Assembly (NCBI GenBank): GCA_036504215.1 | Contig: DASXVO010000016.1 | Span: 126,001-190,000 of the forward strand | Length of the DNA stretch: 64,000 nucleotides | Direction: 5' to 3' | DNA from: Vicinamibacterales bacterium | GTDB lineage: Bacteria > Acidobacteriota > Vicinamibacteria > Vicinamibacterales > Fen-181 | Notes under the pieces: model-generated | Seen by the model: only the letters and a program-made list of their open reading frames with translations | What the model was told of the DNA's origin: nothing | Database searches by the model: none | Shown here: positions 9,192 through 19,851 of the stretch, in pieces | Layout of the letters: the number at the start of each line of letters is the position of its first letter | Position numbering within the stretch: the first letter of the stretch is position 1 | Translations under genes and position numbers: made by a program

Positions 9192-9503
9192 TCACCGGTG
9201 TTCTGCGATCAGCCGCTCGATCAACGCCAGACTCTCCGGGGACAGGCCGAGAAAGCGCATGCCCATGCCGAACGACGGCATGCTGTACCGCACCTCGGCC
9301 TGGACGGTGATCTCCTTCCCCAGCACGGTGAAACGAAGGCGGGCCACCGATCCACTTGGCAGGACCGTGCGGGCATCCACGAACGCACCCTCAACACTCA
9401 AGTCGGCAATCCGCACCTGGAGCCGACTGACGTCAATGCCTTCCAGCTCGGCCTCACAAAAGTACGTGATGCGTGTCGACTTCCGACGGTCCGATTCACT
9501 CAT
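9192..9503 (-). CDS. PilZ-domain protein
   Basis: A 103-residue single-domain protein. The N-terminal arginine pair (ESDRRKSTR) and DLSVEGAF (the DxSxxG motif) are the c-di-GMP-contacting signatures of PilZ domains, followed by β-strands ending in GMGMRFLGL. It probably acts as a c-di-GMP receptor, but the output is unknown because nothing is fused to it. It is transcribed alone, convergent with the FKBP gene. The EAL-HDOD gene 4 kb away is the only other c-di-GMP-related gene in the window. Confidence 0.88.
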   Translation of the reverse strand: MSESDRRKSTRITYFCEAELEGIDVSRLQVRIADLSVEGAFVDARTVLPSGSVARLRFTVLGKEITVQAEVRYSMPSFGMGMRFLGLSPESLALIERLIAEHR

Positions 9504-9754
9504 GGCTGAAGACCACGCCGAGCCAGGGAAAGGGGGCGCTCTGCCTATCAGAGACTATCAAGCCTCCGCCGAATCGTCCATCCCCGTTTCAATCCCGGCT
9601 TCCCCGGACCCGCGGTGGCCAGGCGGAGGTCCGGGGGGGCCGGCAGCGCACGTCAGCGCAGGTCACTGACTCGTCGGCTTGCGATGCCCTCGTTCACGGG
9701 CTACAGTGACAGGAAGTCGCCCCGCAGCACGCTCGCCGGGCGTTGGAGGAGGCC

Positions 9755-10513
9755 GTGGAGGATCGCTACTCGCGCGTGGACTACCGCCGACTGGTCGCCT
9801 GGCCACAGCGCATCGACCGGGAGTGGCCGTTCCTCCAGCGGGTGCTGGGAACCGGGGGTCGTGTCCTCGACCTCGGGAGCGGCACCGGCGAACATAGCCG
9901 GTTCCTCGCCTCAAAGGGATTCGACGTCATCGGCATCGACTCGTCGCCGACGATGATCGAAAAGGCGATGGACACGCCGTTGCCGGCGAACCTCCGGTTC
10001 ATCGAAGGCGACATCGCCGATGTCGGGAGCCTGGTGGACGGCACATTCGACGGGGCCATCTGCCTCGGGAACACGCTGCCGCACCTCACGGAGCGCGGCA
10101 CGATCGAACAACTCGTGTCCGGCCTGCGTCGTCGGCTCCGCCCGGGCGCGGCCTGGTTGCTGCAGGTTCTGAACTACGACAGGGTGTTCGAGAAGGGGCA
10201 GCGCTTCCTGCCGCTGAACTTTCGGGAAGATGACGCGGAGCGCGGCGCCGAGACCGTGTTCCTGCGTCTGATGACGCCGCGCGCAGACGGCACGGTTGTC
10301 TTCACGCCCTCCACGCTACGATATCGACCGGACGCGGAACCGCCCCTGGAAGTCGTATCCACGAGGAGCGTGTACCTGCACGGCTGGCGGCGGGCCGAAC
10401 TGGAGGAGATCCTCGCCGCCGGCGGCTTCTCCAACCGGACCGTATTCGGCACGGTTGGTGACGCGCCATTCGTGCCGACCGAGTCGAACGACACGGTCAT
10501 CGTTGCCAGGTAG
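9755..10513 (+). CDS. Class I SAM-dependent methyltransferase
   Basis: About 252 residues with a Rossmann-type methyltransferase fold. Motif I is VLDLGSGTGEHSRFLA, the acidic residue of motif II is in VIGIDSSPTMIEKA, and an acidic/aromatic motif IV-like segment (DGAICLGNTLPHL) follows. The start is placed at the GTG at 9755 because GGAGGAGG (9745-9752) precedes it; a TTG at 9743 would overlap that site. The substrate is not predictable. The gene ends 5 bp from the convergent typA stop. Confidence 0.82.
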   Translation: MEDRYSRVDYRRLVAWPQRIDREWPFLQRVLGTGGRVLDLGSGTGEHSRFLASKGFDVIGIDSSPTMIEKAMDTPLPANLRFIEGDIADVGSLVDGTFDGAICLGNTLPHLTERGTIEQLVSGLRRRLRPGAAWLLQVLNYDRVFEKGQRFLPLNFREDDAERGAETVFLRLMTPRADGTVVFTPSTLRYRPDAEPPLEVVSTRSVYLHGWRRAELEEILAAGGFSNRTVFGTVGDAPFVPTESNDTVIVAR

Positions 10514-10518
10514 CGAGG

Positions 10519-12363
<1,845 letters not shown>

Positions 12364-12369
12364 CCCACC

Positions 12370-12375
12370 AGTATA
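12370..12375 (-). promoter_or_regulatory. -10-like TATACT placed 6 nt before the typA start
   Basis: On the - strand TATACT is followed by six bases and then the ATG of typA at 12363. This is the same spacing as at 5783-5795. No convincing -35 hexamer is seen 16-18 bp upstream. Confidence 0.4.
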
Positions 12376-12591
12376 GCGTGCGCCGCCGATTGCCGCTCAC
12401 CTGACGCCCTCCGAGGCGGTTCAGCGCGTCCGCCGCGAAGCAGCCGCGCCGCCCATCGGGTAAGTAGACCGGGCGCGATTCGGTCGCCGGGTGCGCGACG
12501 AGCAGGCGGGCCTGCCCCGCTGTAGAATACTCACCGTCCCACGGGCTGCCCCTTGTTCCCCGGTCCTGGTGCTGCGTCACATGGAGGCGCG

Positions 12592-13368
12592 ATGTTTCAG
12601 CCACGAACACTCGGACGCACCAGCCTGTCGGTCGGTGCCCTTGGCATCAGCGCCAGCTACGGTGTACCGGCGACTGCCGTCGAGCGGGCCATCGACGCCG
12701 GCATGACGTATGTCTATTGGGGCAGCCGCCGCCGCGGCGCGTTTGCCGAAGCACTGCGGCGGGCTGCATCGCGGTCGCATCCGCACGTGCTGGTCATCCA
12801 GTCGTACGCGCCGTTCGGGTGGGCCATCGAACGCAGTCTCGAGGGCGCACTGCGCACGCTCGGACGGGACCATGCCGATGTGCTTCTTCTCGGGATGTGG
12901 AATCGCCAGCCGCCACAAAGAGTCCTCGACGCCTGCCAACGGCTGCGCGCGCGCGGCCTCGTCCGGTTCATCGCGGCCTCCACCCACGCCCGCCCGGTTG
13001 TCCCGGCTCTGACGAACGGAACCGGCATCGACATCGTACACGTCCGCTACAACGCCGTGCACCGGGGCGCCGAGCGGGATGTCTTCCCCTCGCTGCCCGC
13101 CGATCATCGTCCTGGCATCGTGTCGTTCACCGCCACGAGTTGGCGCCAACTGCTCGACCCTCGGCGTGTCCCAAGAGGCGAACGCGTCCCGACCGCGGCC
13201 GACTGTTATCGCTTCGTGTTGACCAACCCGGTCGTTGACGTCTGCATGACTGGACCGGCCACAGGGGCACACGTCGAGGATGCCGTCCGGGCGTCGGAAC
13301 TCGGCCCGATGGACGAGTCGGAACTGGCGTGGATGCGGCGTGTGGGCGACGCGATTTACAACAAGTAG
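12592..13368 (+). CDS. Aldo/keto reductase-fold protein with a degenerate active site
   Basis: A 258-residue protein that reads like an aldo/keto reductase: LGRTSLSVGALG at the N-terminus, AIDAGMTYVY, SLEGALRTLGRDHADVLLL, LVRFIAASTH and a C-terminal NPVVDVCMTGP segment. The catalytic tetrad (Asp, Tyr, Lys, His) appears lost. The usual DTA..YG segment is shortened to VYWGSRRRG. The β-strand normally ending in TK reads VIQSYAP. The strand normally ending in LLxLH reads VLLLGMWNR. It is therefore probably a non-reductase member with a binding or other role. The ATG at 12592 follows GGAGG. A TAGAAT at 12523-12528 may be its -10. Confidence 0.7.
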   Translation: MFQPRTLGRTSLSVGALGISASYGVPATAVERAIDAGMTYVYWGSRRRGAFAEALRRAASRSHPHVLVIQSYAPFGWAIERSLEGALRTLGRDHADVLLLGMWNRQPPQRVLDACQRLRARGLVRFIAASTHARPVVPALTNGTGIDIVHVRYNAVHRGAERDVFPSLPADHRPGIVSFTATSWRQLLDPRRVPRGERVPTAADCYRFVLTNPVVDVCMTGPATGAHVEDAVRASELGPMDESELAWMRRVGDAIYNK

Positions 13369-13434
13369 CTGTTTCGCTTCAAGTTCGCTTCCCGGGGTGC
13401 CGATTAGTACGGCCGAGAGGAGTCTCGTCGTCGG

Positions 13435-14676
13435 ATGGGTGCCAACCTCACCGCCGCCACCGATGTCTTCGTCGCCCGTCAGCCGATTTTCGACGAGCGG
13501 CAGCGCGTCTATGCGTACGAGTTGCTGTTCCGGTCCGGCCCGGAAAACTACTTCGCCACAGGCTTCGATTCAGAGATCCCGACCTCGCGCGTCATCAGCA
13601 ACGGAATGTCGGTGGGGCTCGGGACCTTGACGGACCAGAAGCCTGCCTTCGTGAACTTCACCCATTCCGCACTCGTCGACGATTTCGCGTTCGCCCTCTC
13701 ACCCCGCGATGTCGTCATCGAGATCCTCGAATCGGTCGCCGCTGACGAGGCGGCGCTCGCCGCCTGCCGCCGGCTCAAGGTCGCCGGTTACCGCATCGCC
13801 CTCGACGACTATGTCGAGGAGCCCGAACGGATGGCGTTCGTCGAGTTCGCCGATTTCATCAAGGTCGACGTGCTGCAGACGCCCGCCGATTCGCGCGGCT
13901 CGCTGGCGCGGAAGTACCGGACGGAACGCTGCCACGTACTGGCCGAGAAGGTTGAGACGCGCGCGGCCTTGAACGAAGCCGCGGCACTCGGGTTCCAGTA
14001 CTTCCAGGGCTACTTCTTCGCTCGTCCGGTCGTCATGGCGTCGAAGGCCATCCCCGGGTTCCGTCTGAATTATCTGCGGCTGCTCCAGGAACTGAACCAG
14101 GCCGAGATCGACCTGTCCCGGCTGGAGGACGTCATCAAGCAGGAAGCGTCCATTACCTTCCGGCTGCTGCGCCGCGTCAACTCGGCCGCGTACGGCTTCC
14201 GAGTGGAAACCTCGTCGATTCGGCACGCGCTCGTGCTGCTCGGTGAGCGCGAAATCAAAACGTGTGCGACCGTGTGGGCGATGGCCGAAATGGCCCGCGA
14301 TCAGCCCTTCGAGCTCGTGATTGTCTCGACGCTGCGGGCCCGGTTGTGCGAGATGCTGGCCGCACCTGCGGGACTGGCCGCGCAGGGCAGCGATCTTTTT
14401 CTGGTCGGCATGTTTTCGCTGCTCGACGTCATCCTCGAGCAGCCGATGGACAAGATCGTGTCGATGCTGCCCCTGTCGCCCGAGATCAAGCAGGCGCTGC
14501 TCGGACAACAGAATCCGTTGCGGGCGGTTCTCGATTGCGTCACGGCGTACGAGCGGGGCCGCTGGGATGAGGCGTGCGCGCTGGCCTCCACCGCCGGTTT
14601 CAGTGAGGGTGCGCTGCCGAGTTCCTACCTCGAAGCGATCGATTGGACCCGCAACGTCTTCGAGTGGCCATCGTAG
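13435..14676 (+). CDS. EAL-HDOD signalling protein (YuxH-type)
   Basis: A 413-residue protein with an N-terminal EAL-like domain (about 10-200) and a C-terminal HDOD domain (about 200-400). The EAL-like part keeps ExLxR as ELLFR, N in FVNFTH, E in EILES, LDDY, IKVDV and an AEKVE motif. The loop after LDDY (VEEPERM) differs from the DDFGTG loop of active phosphodiesterases, so catalysis is doubtful. HDOD domains resemble HD domains without metal ligands and occur in regulatory proteins. The likely role is cytoplasmic signalling, possibly c-di-GMP sensing. A GAGAGGAG stretch 12 nt upstream of the ATG is the nearest ribosome-binding site. Confidence 0.83.
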   Translation: MGANLTAATDVFVARQPIFDERQRVYAYELLFRSGPENYFATGFDSEIPTSRVISNGMSVGLGTLTDQKPAFVNFTHSALVDDFAFALSPRDVVIEILESVAADEAALAACRRLKVAGYRIALDDYVEEPERMAFVEFADFIKVDVLQTPADSRGSLARKYRTERCHVLAEKVETRAALNEAAALGFQYFQGYFFARPVVMASKAIPGFRLNYLRLLQELNQAEIDLSRLEDVIKQEASITFRLLRRVNSAAYGFRVETSSIRHALVLLGEREIKTCATVWAMAEMARDQPFELVIVSTLRARLCEMLAAPAGLAAQGSDLFLVGMFSLLDVILEQPMDKIVSMLPLSPEIKQALLGQQNPLRAVLDCVTAYERGRWDEACALASTAGFSEGALPSSYLEAIDWTRNVFEWPS

Positions 14677-14743
14677 CCGATCGACAGCTGCCTGCACTCC
14701 CTCGCGATCCGCGTTCGACCTCCCGCATGCTGCACTTGGGGAC

Positions 14744-16168
14744 TCAGTGCCCTGCCAGCGCCCGATGCTGCGCGGTCGTCAGCGCCCGTTCGAGTTCCAC
14801 GTAGCCATCGATCAGTGAGACACCTGAAGTCGGCGGCCGTGTGTCGAGGCTCTCGCGCGCCACATCGGCCAGGGTCACACCGAGCGCCGCGAGCCGGTCG
14901 ACGAGCGCCGGGTGGGTATCCGTCGGATGGGCCAGACCGAGCACGCCCTGGCCCCGCAGGCGATCCGATCCCGCGTTGAGCGCAGAAATCTCCGCGAACA
15001 ACTCCGCGGCATTGACGTACTGCGTGCCCGCCGCCGCTGCCGCGTCCATGGCGTCGAGTGCGGTTTCCCAGGCCGGGCCAAAGGCGGTCAGCTTGACCAG
15101 GGCCGTCGCCAGGGTAGCTGGAGATGTCACGGCAGCCGCCGCCCGATCCGCCTCGAACTCACGCGCCCGCCCGACTTGTCGCTCACCGGCGGCAAACGCG
15201 TCGTAGACGAACGACACCAGGCTCAGCACAGGCCACGCAACGATCGACATCAGACCACGCACTCGGTTCCGCAACCCGTCCACGGCCCGGCGGCCGCCCG
15301 TGTACAGCGGGTAGAAGCCGGCAGCCAGTTCGCCGTCGCGGCCGTCGAAGTGCGCGAGTTCGTGCGAGACGAACGACCGCCACTCCTCAACCGAGAGGAG
15401 GCGGCACGACGCTAGCGACAGATAGAGCGTCCGCCCCCGCAACCGACCATCGAGCGAGACCACGTCCGCCTCGGAGAGGAAGATCCCCGGCGTGAGACCG
15501 ACCACCACGTGATCGGGAGTCCGGGCGACCGCGTCTGGCATCAGCGCCCTGAGCGCTTCCATCAACCTCGGATGCGCCGACTGAACGAGCTGGCGCCCCA
15601 GCACGACCGCGGTCGACCGCCGACTCACGCCGATCACGAGCCAAATCATGGCGACGGCCGCGAGCAGCGCCCCGAGCGCCGCGACAATGACCGACGAACG
15701 GGCCCACCTTTCGAACACCACTCTGATCACAAGCCACGCGGCAACAGCCAGCGCGGTGTGCAGCAGGATGAGAAGGACGATCGCCCACGCGGAGATGAGC
15801 CGCACTGGGCGAAACACGGCGGAAAGTCGACGGGGATTGGCCCGGCACGCGTACCCGGCGGCCGCGATGCCGCCCAGGAGCAGCAATCCCACACCGGCCA
15901 CGATGGCGGCGACCGGAACAATCCTCCCGAATAGACTGTAGGGACCGCAGGGCGGGATCTGGCTGGCCGTGCGCCCGTCGTGGCACAGCGTGGCCAGGGA
16001 GAAGCGCGCAATCAGTCGTCCGTTCGGACGTTGTCCCTGGCGGACGACCTGCCGGACGAGGTTGGCGTCCCATCGCGCCTCCCACTCGGTCCTGGCCATC
16101 AGCGAGAGGACGCCCGCGAGGACGGGAATTGCGAGGACGACGAGCACCGGTTTCAGGAGGCGGACCAT
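14744..16168 (-). CDS. M48-like membrane zinc metalloprotease
   Basis: A 474-residue integral membrane protein with HELAH at residues 269-273 as the HExxH zinc motif and EFEAD about 65 residues later as the third-ligand motif. That is the M48 (HtpX/Ste24) pattern. An N-terminal segment and three or four further hydrophobic stretches (about 85-105, 125-150, 160-180) precede the catalytic domain, and another hydrophobic segment lies between the two zinc motifs. The start is set at the ATG at 16168, behind GGGAG; a GTG at 16177 is possible. Either start overlaps the end of the upstream helical-repeat gene (stop at 16153), implying translational coupling and a shared task. HtpX-type enzymes act in membrane-protein quality control; the substrate here is unknown. 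Confidence 0.82.
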   Translation of the reverse strand: MVRLLKPVLVVLAIPVLAGVLSLMARTEWEARWDANLVRQVVRQGQRPNGRLIARFSLATLCHDGRTASQIPPCGPYSLFGRIVPVAAIVAGVGLLLLGGIAAAGYACRANPRRLSAVFRPVRLISAWAIVLLILLHTALAVAAWLVIRVVFERWARSSVIVAALGALLAAVAMIWLVIGVSRRSTAVVLGRQLVQSAHPRLMEALRALMPDAVARTPDHVVVGLTPGIFLSEADVVSLDGRLRGRTLYLSLASCRLLSVEEWRSFVSHELAHFDGRDGELAAGFYPLYTGGRRAVDGLRNRVRGLMSIVAWPVLSLVSFVYDAFAAGERQVGRAREFEADRAAAAVTSPATLATALVKLTAFGPAWETALDAMDAAAAAGTQYVNAAELFAEISALNAGSDRLRGQGVLGLAHPTDTHPALVDRLAALGVTLADVARESLDTRPPTSGVSLIDGYVELERALTTAQHRALAGH

Positions 16169-17763
16169 CGCTCCCACGCTTCAGGAATCTGCTCACGGAG
16201 CGAGGCCACGTGCCCGGCGTCGGCCGCCACCGAGAGCCATCGTCGATACGCTGCCCGATCAGCAGGCGCTCGCAGGCCGACGCCGTCGGGCTCCTCCGGA
16301 ACCACGGCCGGTGTCGGTGACGGATGCCGCAGCCGTTCGAGGAACTGTAGGTGGATATCGGGATCTGACAGCGTCTCGTCCTCCTCGAGCACGCGCGCAG
16401 CCGCAATCTGGGCGTTGACGACCAGGTCGGTCAAAAGATCGAGCGTCATCGCCAGAGACTCGGACGCGAAGACGTATGCCGGCAGTCCGCGCATCAACCA
16501 GACGCCACCGCGCCCGTTGGCGCGAAACGCCGCCAGCAACACGTCACCCAACCGCGCGGGTGATTCCGACAGGGGAATCGCCGCCCGAACCTGCGATACG
16601 TTTCGGCTCGGGTGGTAGATCGTGTGAACGAGCAGGGAGACGCCTTCGTCGACGAGTGGCGCGACCCGAAGCGTCTGGATCGTCGGGCCGCTGGCGCCCA
16701 GCACACCCCACTCCAGCAGCTTACCTTCCTCGCTGTCCCATTCGGGCGTGATCTCGAGCGGAGTCGGCTCGCACAGAAGCGGCTCATCGGGCATGGTCGC
16801 GGCACGTGCGGCCGGAGCCGCCGCCCGCAATGCCAGGTCGTAGGCCACCTCGCCGAAGCCCCAGTAGCGAAGCACGTGCGGCATGAGCTGGGGAGGGCGC
16901 TCGGCCCGCGCGGCCCGCGACAGTCGCTTGGCGATGGTCGGCCCGTACTCGTCGAGCGTCCACCTGCGTGCGACCGTGAACGGCTGAGTCTCAGGCGCGT
17001 CGATCACCGGCAGCGCACGCGTCAACTCGAGCAGGCCGTGTTCGGCCGCGTGGCCGCCCGCCCGCGCCATCGTTGCCGCCACCACACCGAATGTCGCGGA
17101 AGCGGGTTGGTTCGACTCGGCCTCCAACCATGCCAACAGGAAGTCGGCCGTGAGCAGGGACAGGCCCCGGAATCCCTGGATGAGCAGCGCCAGTGTCTGG
17201 CGGCCGTCCTCGCTGAGCGGTGTCCACCCGTTCTCAACGAGGGGGGCCACGCGCGGATCACCCAACTGCAACAGGCCTGACAGGATGCCCGCCTTCGCAT
17301 CGTCGCTCGCGACCTGACCGACCAGCGACTGGACGTAGCGCGGGCCTGTCAGCTGATCGCCATCCTCAATCGGCATCAGGACCGCCATCTCGAGGGCGGC
17401 GACGCCAACCACGCCGGGGTCGGGGTCTTCGAGGAGGAACGGCAGGAGGCCGTTGGTGCAGCCCGCGCCATCGCGGATGTCGCGCTCGCGATGGACCCGC
17501 TCGATTGCACGGGCCACGTGGCGCACGACCTGCAGGCGCACCTCGGCGGGAAGCCGTTCGACGCCGACCTTGTAGAGCGCCATCAGGCGCGGAATCGTCT
17601 CGTCTTCGGGGTTGATGCCGTAGGACAGGCACTGGAAGAACAGCAGGTGCCGCATCAGGTCGGGATCGAGCGTCGGCCACCGGTCGGGATCCGCCAGCAG
17701 GGCGTCGAGCTCGTCCAGGGACGGCCCCGTCGATTCAGGGGGAAGGCTGCGGCCGTCTTGCAC
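16153..17763 (-). CDS. Helical-repeat (HEAT-like) protein of unknown function
   Basis: A 536-residue protein not recognised as a named family. About residues 15-330 are Leu/Ala-rich helices with recurrent DPDPGVVGVAALEMAVL and GDPRVAPLVENGW phrases that resemble HEAT repeats. The C-terminal ~200 residues look like a separate α/β region. There is no signal peptide or membrane segment. The frame is open further upstream, but the GTG at 17763, five bases after GAGGAG, is the only well-supported start. The gene overlaps the M48 protease start by 16 bp, so the two products probably work together, perhaps as scaffold and protease (inference). Confidence 0.65.
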   Translation of the reverse strand: MQDGRSLPPESTGPSLDELDALLADPDRWPTLDPDLMRHLLFFQCLSYGINPEDETIPRLMALYKVGVERLPAEVRLQVVRHVARAIERVHRERDIRDGAGCTNGLLPFLLEDPDPGVVGVAALEMAVLMPIEDGDQLTGPRYVQSLVGQVASDDAKAGILSGLLQLGDPRVAPLVENGWTPLSEDGRQTLALLIQGFRGLSLLTADFLLAWLEAESNQPASATFGVVAATMARAGGHAAEHGLLELTRALPVIDAPETQPFTVARRWTLDEYGPTIAKRLSRAARAERPPQLMPHVLRYWGFGEVAYDLALRAAAPAARAATMPDEPLLCEPTPLEITPEWDSEEGKLLEWGVLGASGPTIQTLRVAPLVDEGVSLLVHTIYHPSRNVSQVRAAIPLSESPARLGDVLLAAFRANGRGGVWLMRGLPAYVFASESLAMTLDLLTDLVVNAQIAAARVLEEDETLSDPDIHLQFLERLRHPSPTPAVVPEEPDGVGLRAPADRAAYRRWLSVAADAGHVASLREQIPEAWERWSAS

Positions 17764-17876
17764 TCGGGCTCCTCGTGATGGACCTGTCCGGGTCGCCACG
17801 GACCACGGAGAGACGCGCGGGGACTGGGGGATCTCCGGGAGAACGAATTGAGTATGTCGAACGCGAGGCGCCCGCG

Positions 17877-18845
17877 TCAATCGAGCAGCAGCCGGCCGTC
17901 CTCCATGACCTTCGCGCCATCGAACCACACGGTCGGCTGTTTGACCAACCCGTCGAGATGGCTCGCCACGCGAACGGTCCCGCCCATCGACTTGTTGTCG
18001 CCGAAGGCGATGTGGATCGTGCCCATCACCTTCTCGTCCTCGAGGATGACGCCCGTCAGCATGGCCTTGTCGTTGGTACCGATGCCAAACTCGGCGACCG
18101 TACGGGCGTCTTTCCCGTGCGGTTCGAGCAGCGCGATGAGCTTCGCGGCCTCCGGCCCGCCCGTGATCTCGGTGGCGAAGCCATGCTCCACCACGATCCG
18201 CAACGGCTGCGTCACCATTCCCACACCCGCCATCGAGCCATCGACGACCACCACGCCGTTCGACTGTCCCTCGAGCGGAGCCAGATACGCCTCGCCGGTC
18301 GGAAGATTCCCCCACTGCCCCTTGTCGCGGAACAGGCCCGAACTGGCGTGGGCGGGGCGACCTGCGATCGGCATCGTGATGTCGGTCCCCGCTGGGGCGG
18401 TCACGCGGACCACACGTGTCTTTCCCAGCCTCTCGCACAGACGGTACGTGCGCGCCGCAATCTGGTGATAGTCGGCGTTCATGCACCGGATCATGATCTC
18501 TTCGGTGACACCGGGCAGCGTCGCCACGCGCGCGCCGTGCGCGCTCGCGGCGCGCCGCGAGTCGGTGTGCGTCAGCGATTTCGACGTGGGGCACAGCACG
18601 ATGTCGGCCTTCAGCATCAGCTCGGCCACGTCGGGCGGCGGCTCCTCGCCGTTCGACTTCCTCGGCAGCATGTCCACCAGGAGCACCTCTGTCTCCAGGT
18701 CCTTCGCGGCCCGATGCAGGGCGTACCCTATCTTCCTCATTGGCTCGTCGGTGACGATGAGCACTTTGTCGCCAGCGCGGGCGCCCAGACAGTCGCGGAT
18801 GGCGATGGCGGAGGCGGAGAGGAGTTCCGGAGAGATCGATATCAT
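17877..18845 (-). CDS. M29 aminopeptidase / NicX-like metalloprotein
   Basis: A 322-residue protein of the M29 (aminopeptidase T) superfamily, which also contains the 2,5-dihydroxypyridine dioxygenase NicX. Candidate metal ligands are all present: E185 (LPTGEAYLAP), E252 (AEFGIGTN), H278 (TIHIAFG), H296 and D298 (SHLDGL). Sequence alone does not separate peptidase from ring-cleaving dioxygenase. It is encoded 31 bp behind a molybdenum hydroxylase operon in the same direction. In the nicotinate pathway a molybdenum hydroxylase and NicX act in sequence, so an N-heteroaromatic role is worth considering; a peptidase role is equally open. The ATG at 18845 has only a weak ribosome-binding site. Confidence 0.72.
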   Translation of the reverse strand: MISISPELLSASAIAIRDCLGARAGDKVLIVTDEPMRKIGYALHRAAKDLETEVLLVDMLPRKSNGEEPPPDVAELMLKADIVLCPTSKSLTHTDSRRAASAHGARVATLPGVTEEIMIRCMNADYHQIAARTYRLCERLGKTRVVRVTAPAGTDITMPIAGRPAHASSGLFRDKGQWGNLPTGEAYLAPLEGQSNGVVVVDGSMAGVGMVTQPLRIVVEHGFATEITGGPEAAKLIALLEPHGKDARTVAEFGIGTNDKAMLTGVILEDEKVMGTIHIAFGDNKSMGGTVRVASHLDGLVKQPTVWFDGAKVMEDGRLLLD

Positions 18846-18876
18846 GGTCAGGATTCCAGATGGAGATTCGAATCCG

Positions 18877-19848
18877 TCACGCGAGCCCGAGCAGGGCTTC
18901 GATGACGACACCCTTGATGAGAGGCACTTTGTATCCATTCTTCTCGAGCGGCTCGGCGCCCTTGACGGCGGCCTCGCCGGCAGCAGCCGCGACATCCGGC
19001 GTGAGGACCTTGCCGATGATGGCCTGTTCAGCGCCCTCCGCTCGCCAGGGCACCGGCGCAACACCGGACAACACCACCCGCGCGCGGGCGACGGTCGTGC
19101 CTTTCAAGACGATGGCCAGCGCAACGCCGGCAAGCGCGAAGTCCCAGGCCCCGCGCCCGCGCACCTTGCGGTACGAACTCTTCAAGCCGGGCTCGGGCGG
19201 AGGCAGGAGGATTTCGGTCACGACTTCGTGCTTCTCGAGGATCGTCTCTTTCGTCACCTGTGTTGCTGGACCGGCGAAGAAGGTCGCAATCGGCACGACG
19301 CGGCTGCCGCCAGGCCCGGCAATCCGCACCCTCGCGCCAAGGGCCATCAGCGCCGGCGCGATGTCCGAGGGATGGACGATGTAGCACTTGTCACCGCCGA
19401 ACACGGCGTGGTACTGATTCTCTCCCCCGATGGCGTAGCACGTATCGCCGCCCTTGCGCAGGCAGTGGAACTCACCTCTGAAGTACCAGCAGCGGGGACG
19501 CTGGCACAGGTTCCCGCCGATCGTACCCTGGTTCCGCAACTGCGGGCTCGCGACCGCAGCCGCGGCCTGTGCGAGCGCGTGGTACTGCGCGTTCACCGTC
19601 TTGTCCGCCGCCACCTCCGCGTTGGACGTCAGCGCACCGATGCGCAGTCCCCCGGCCGGCACGGCGCCGATGCCGCGAAGCTCCTTCAGTCCGCTGATGC
19701 TGATGACGGTGTCGGCCTTGAAGACGCCGTCACGCAGGCAGCCGAGCACATCGGTTCCCCCCGCGTGCAGCTTCGCCCCGGGGACGGCCAGTTGTCGCAC
19801 CGCGTCGGCGACCGATTTCGCACGAACGTAGTTGAAGTTCGGCAACAT
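18877..19848 (-). CDS. FAD-binding subunit of molybdenum aldehyde oxidoreductase (PaoB-like)
   Basis: A 323-residue CoxM/XdhB-type flavoprotein. The N-terminal FAD domain has AGGTDVLG near 29-36 and the NQGTIGGNL loop near 106-114. An insertion with C120, C129, C137 and C155 (QRPRCWYFRG...) matches the extra [4Fe-4S] site of E. coli PaoB (YagS), not plain xanthine dehydrogenase. A CO-dehydrogenase flavoprotein C-terminal domain follows. It passes electrons from the molybdenum and [2Fe-2S] subunits to an acceptor. It starts 3 bp after the stop of the molybdenum subunit gene; gene order here is A-C-B rather than E. coli's A-B-C. Confidence 0.88.
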   Translation of the reverse strand: MLPNFNYVRAKSVADAVRQLAVPGAKLHAGGTDVLGCLRDGVFKADTVISISGLKELRGIGAVPAGGLRIGALTSNAEVAADKTVNAQYHALAQAAAAVASPQLRNQGTIGGNLCQRPRCWYFRGEFHCLRKGGDTCYAIGGENQYHAVFGGDKCYIVHPSDIAPALMALGARVRIAGPGGSRVVPIATFFAGPATQVTKETILEKHEVVTEILLPPPEPGLKSSYRKVRGRGAWDFALAGVALAIVLKGTTVARARVVLSGVAPVPWRAEGAEQAIIGKVLTPDVAAAAGEAAVKGAEPLEKNGYKVPLIKGVVIEALLGLA

Positions 19849-19851
19849 GGC

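Noticed and set aside
17764-18594. Extension of the helical-repeat protein to an 813-residue product
   Set aside because: The added N-terminus is the out-of-frame reading of the M29-like gene; the GTG at 17763 has a good ribosome-binding site.
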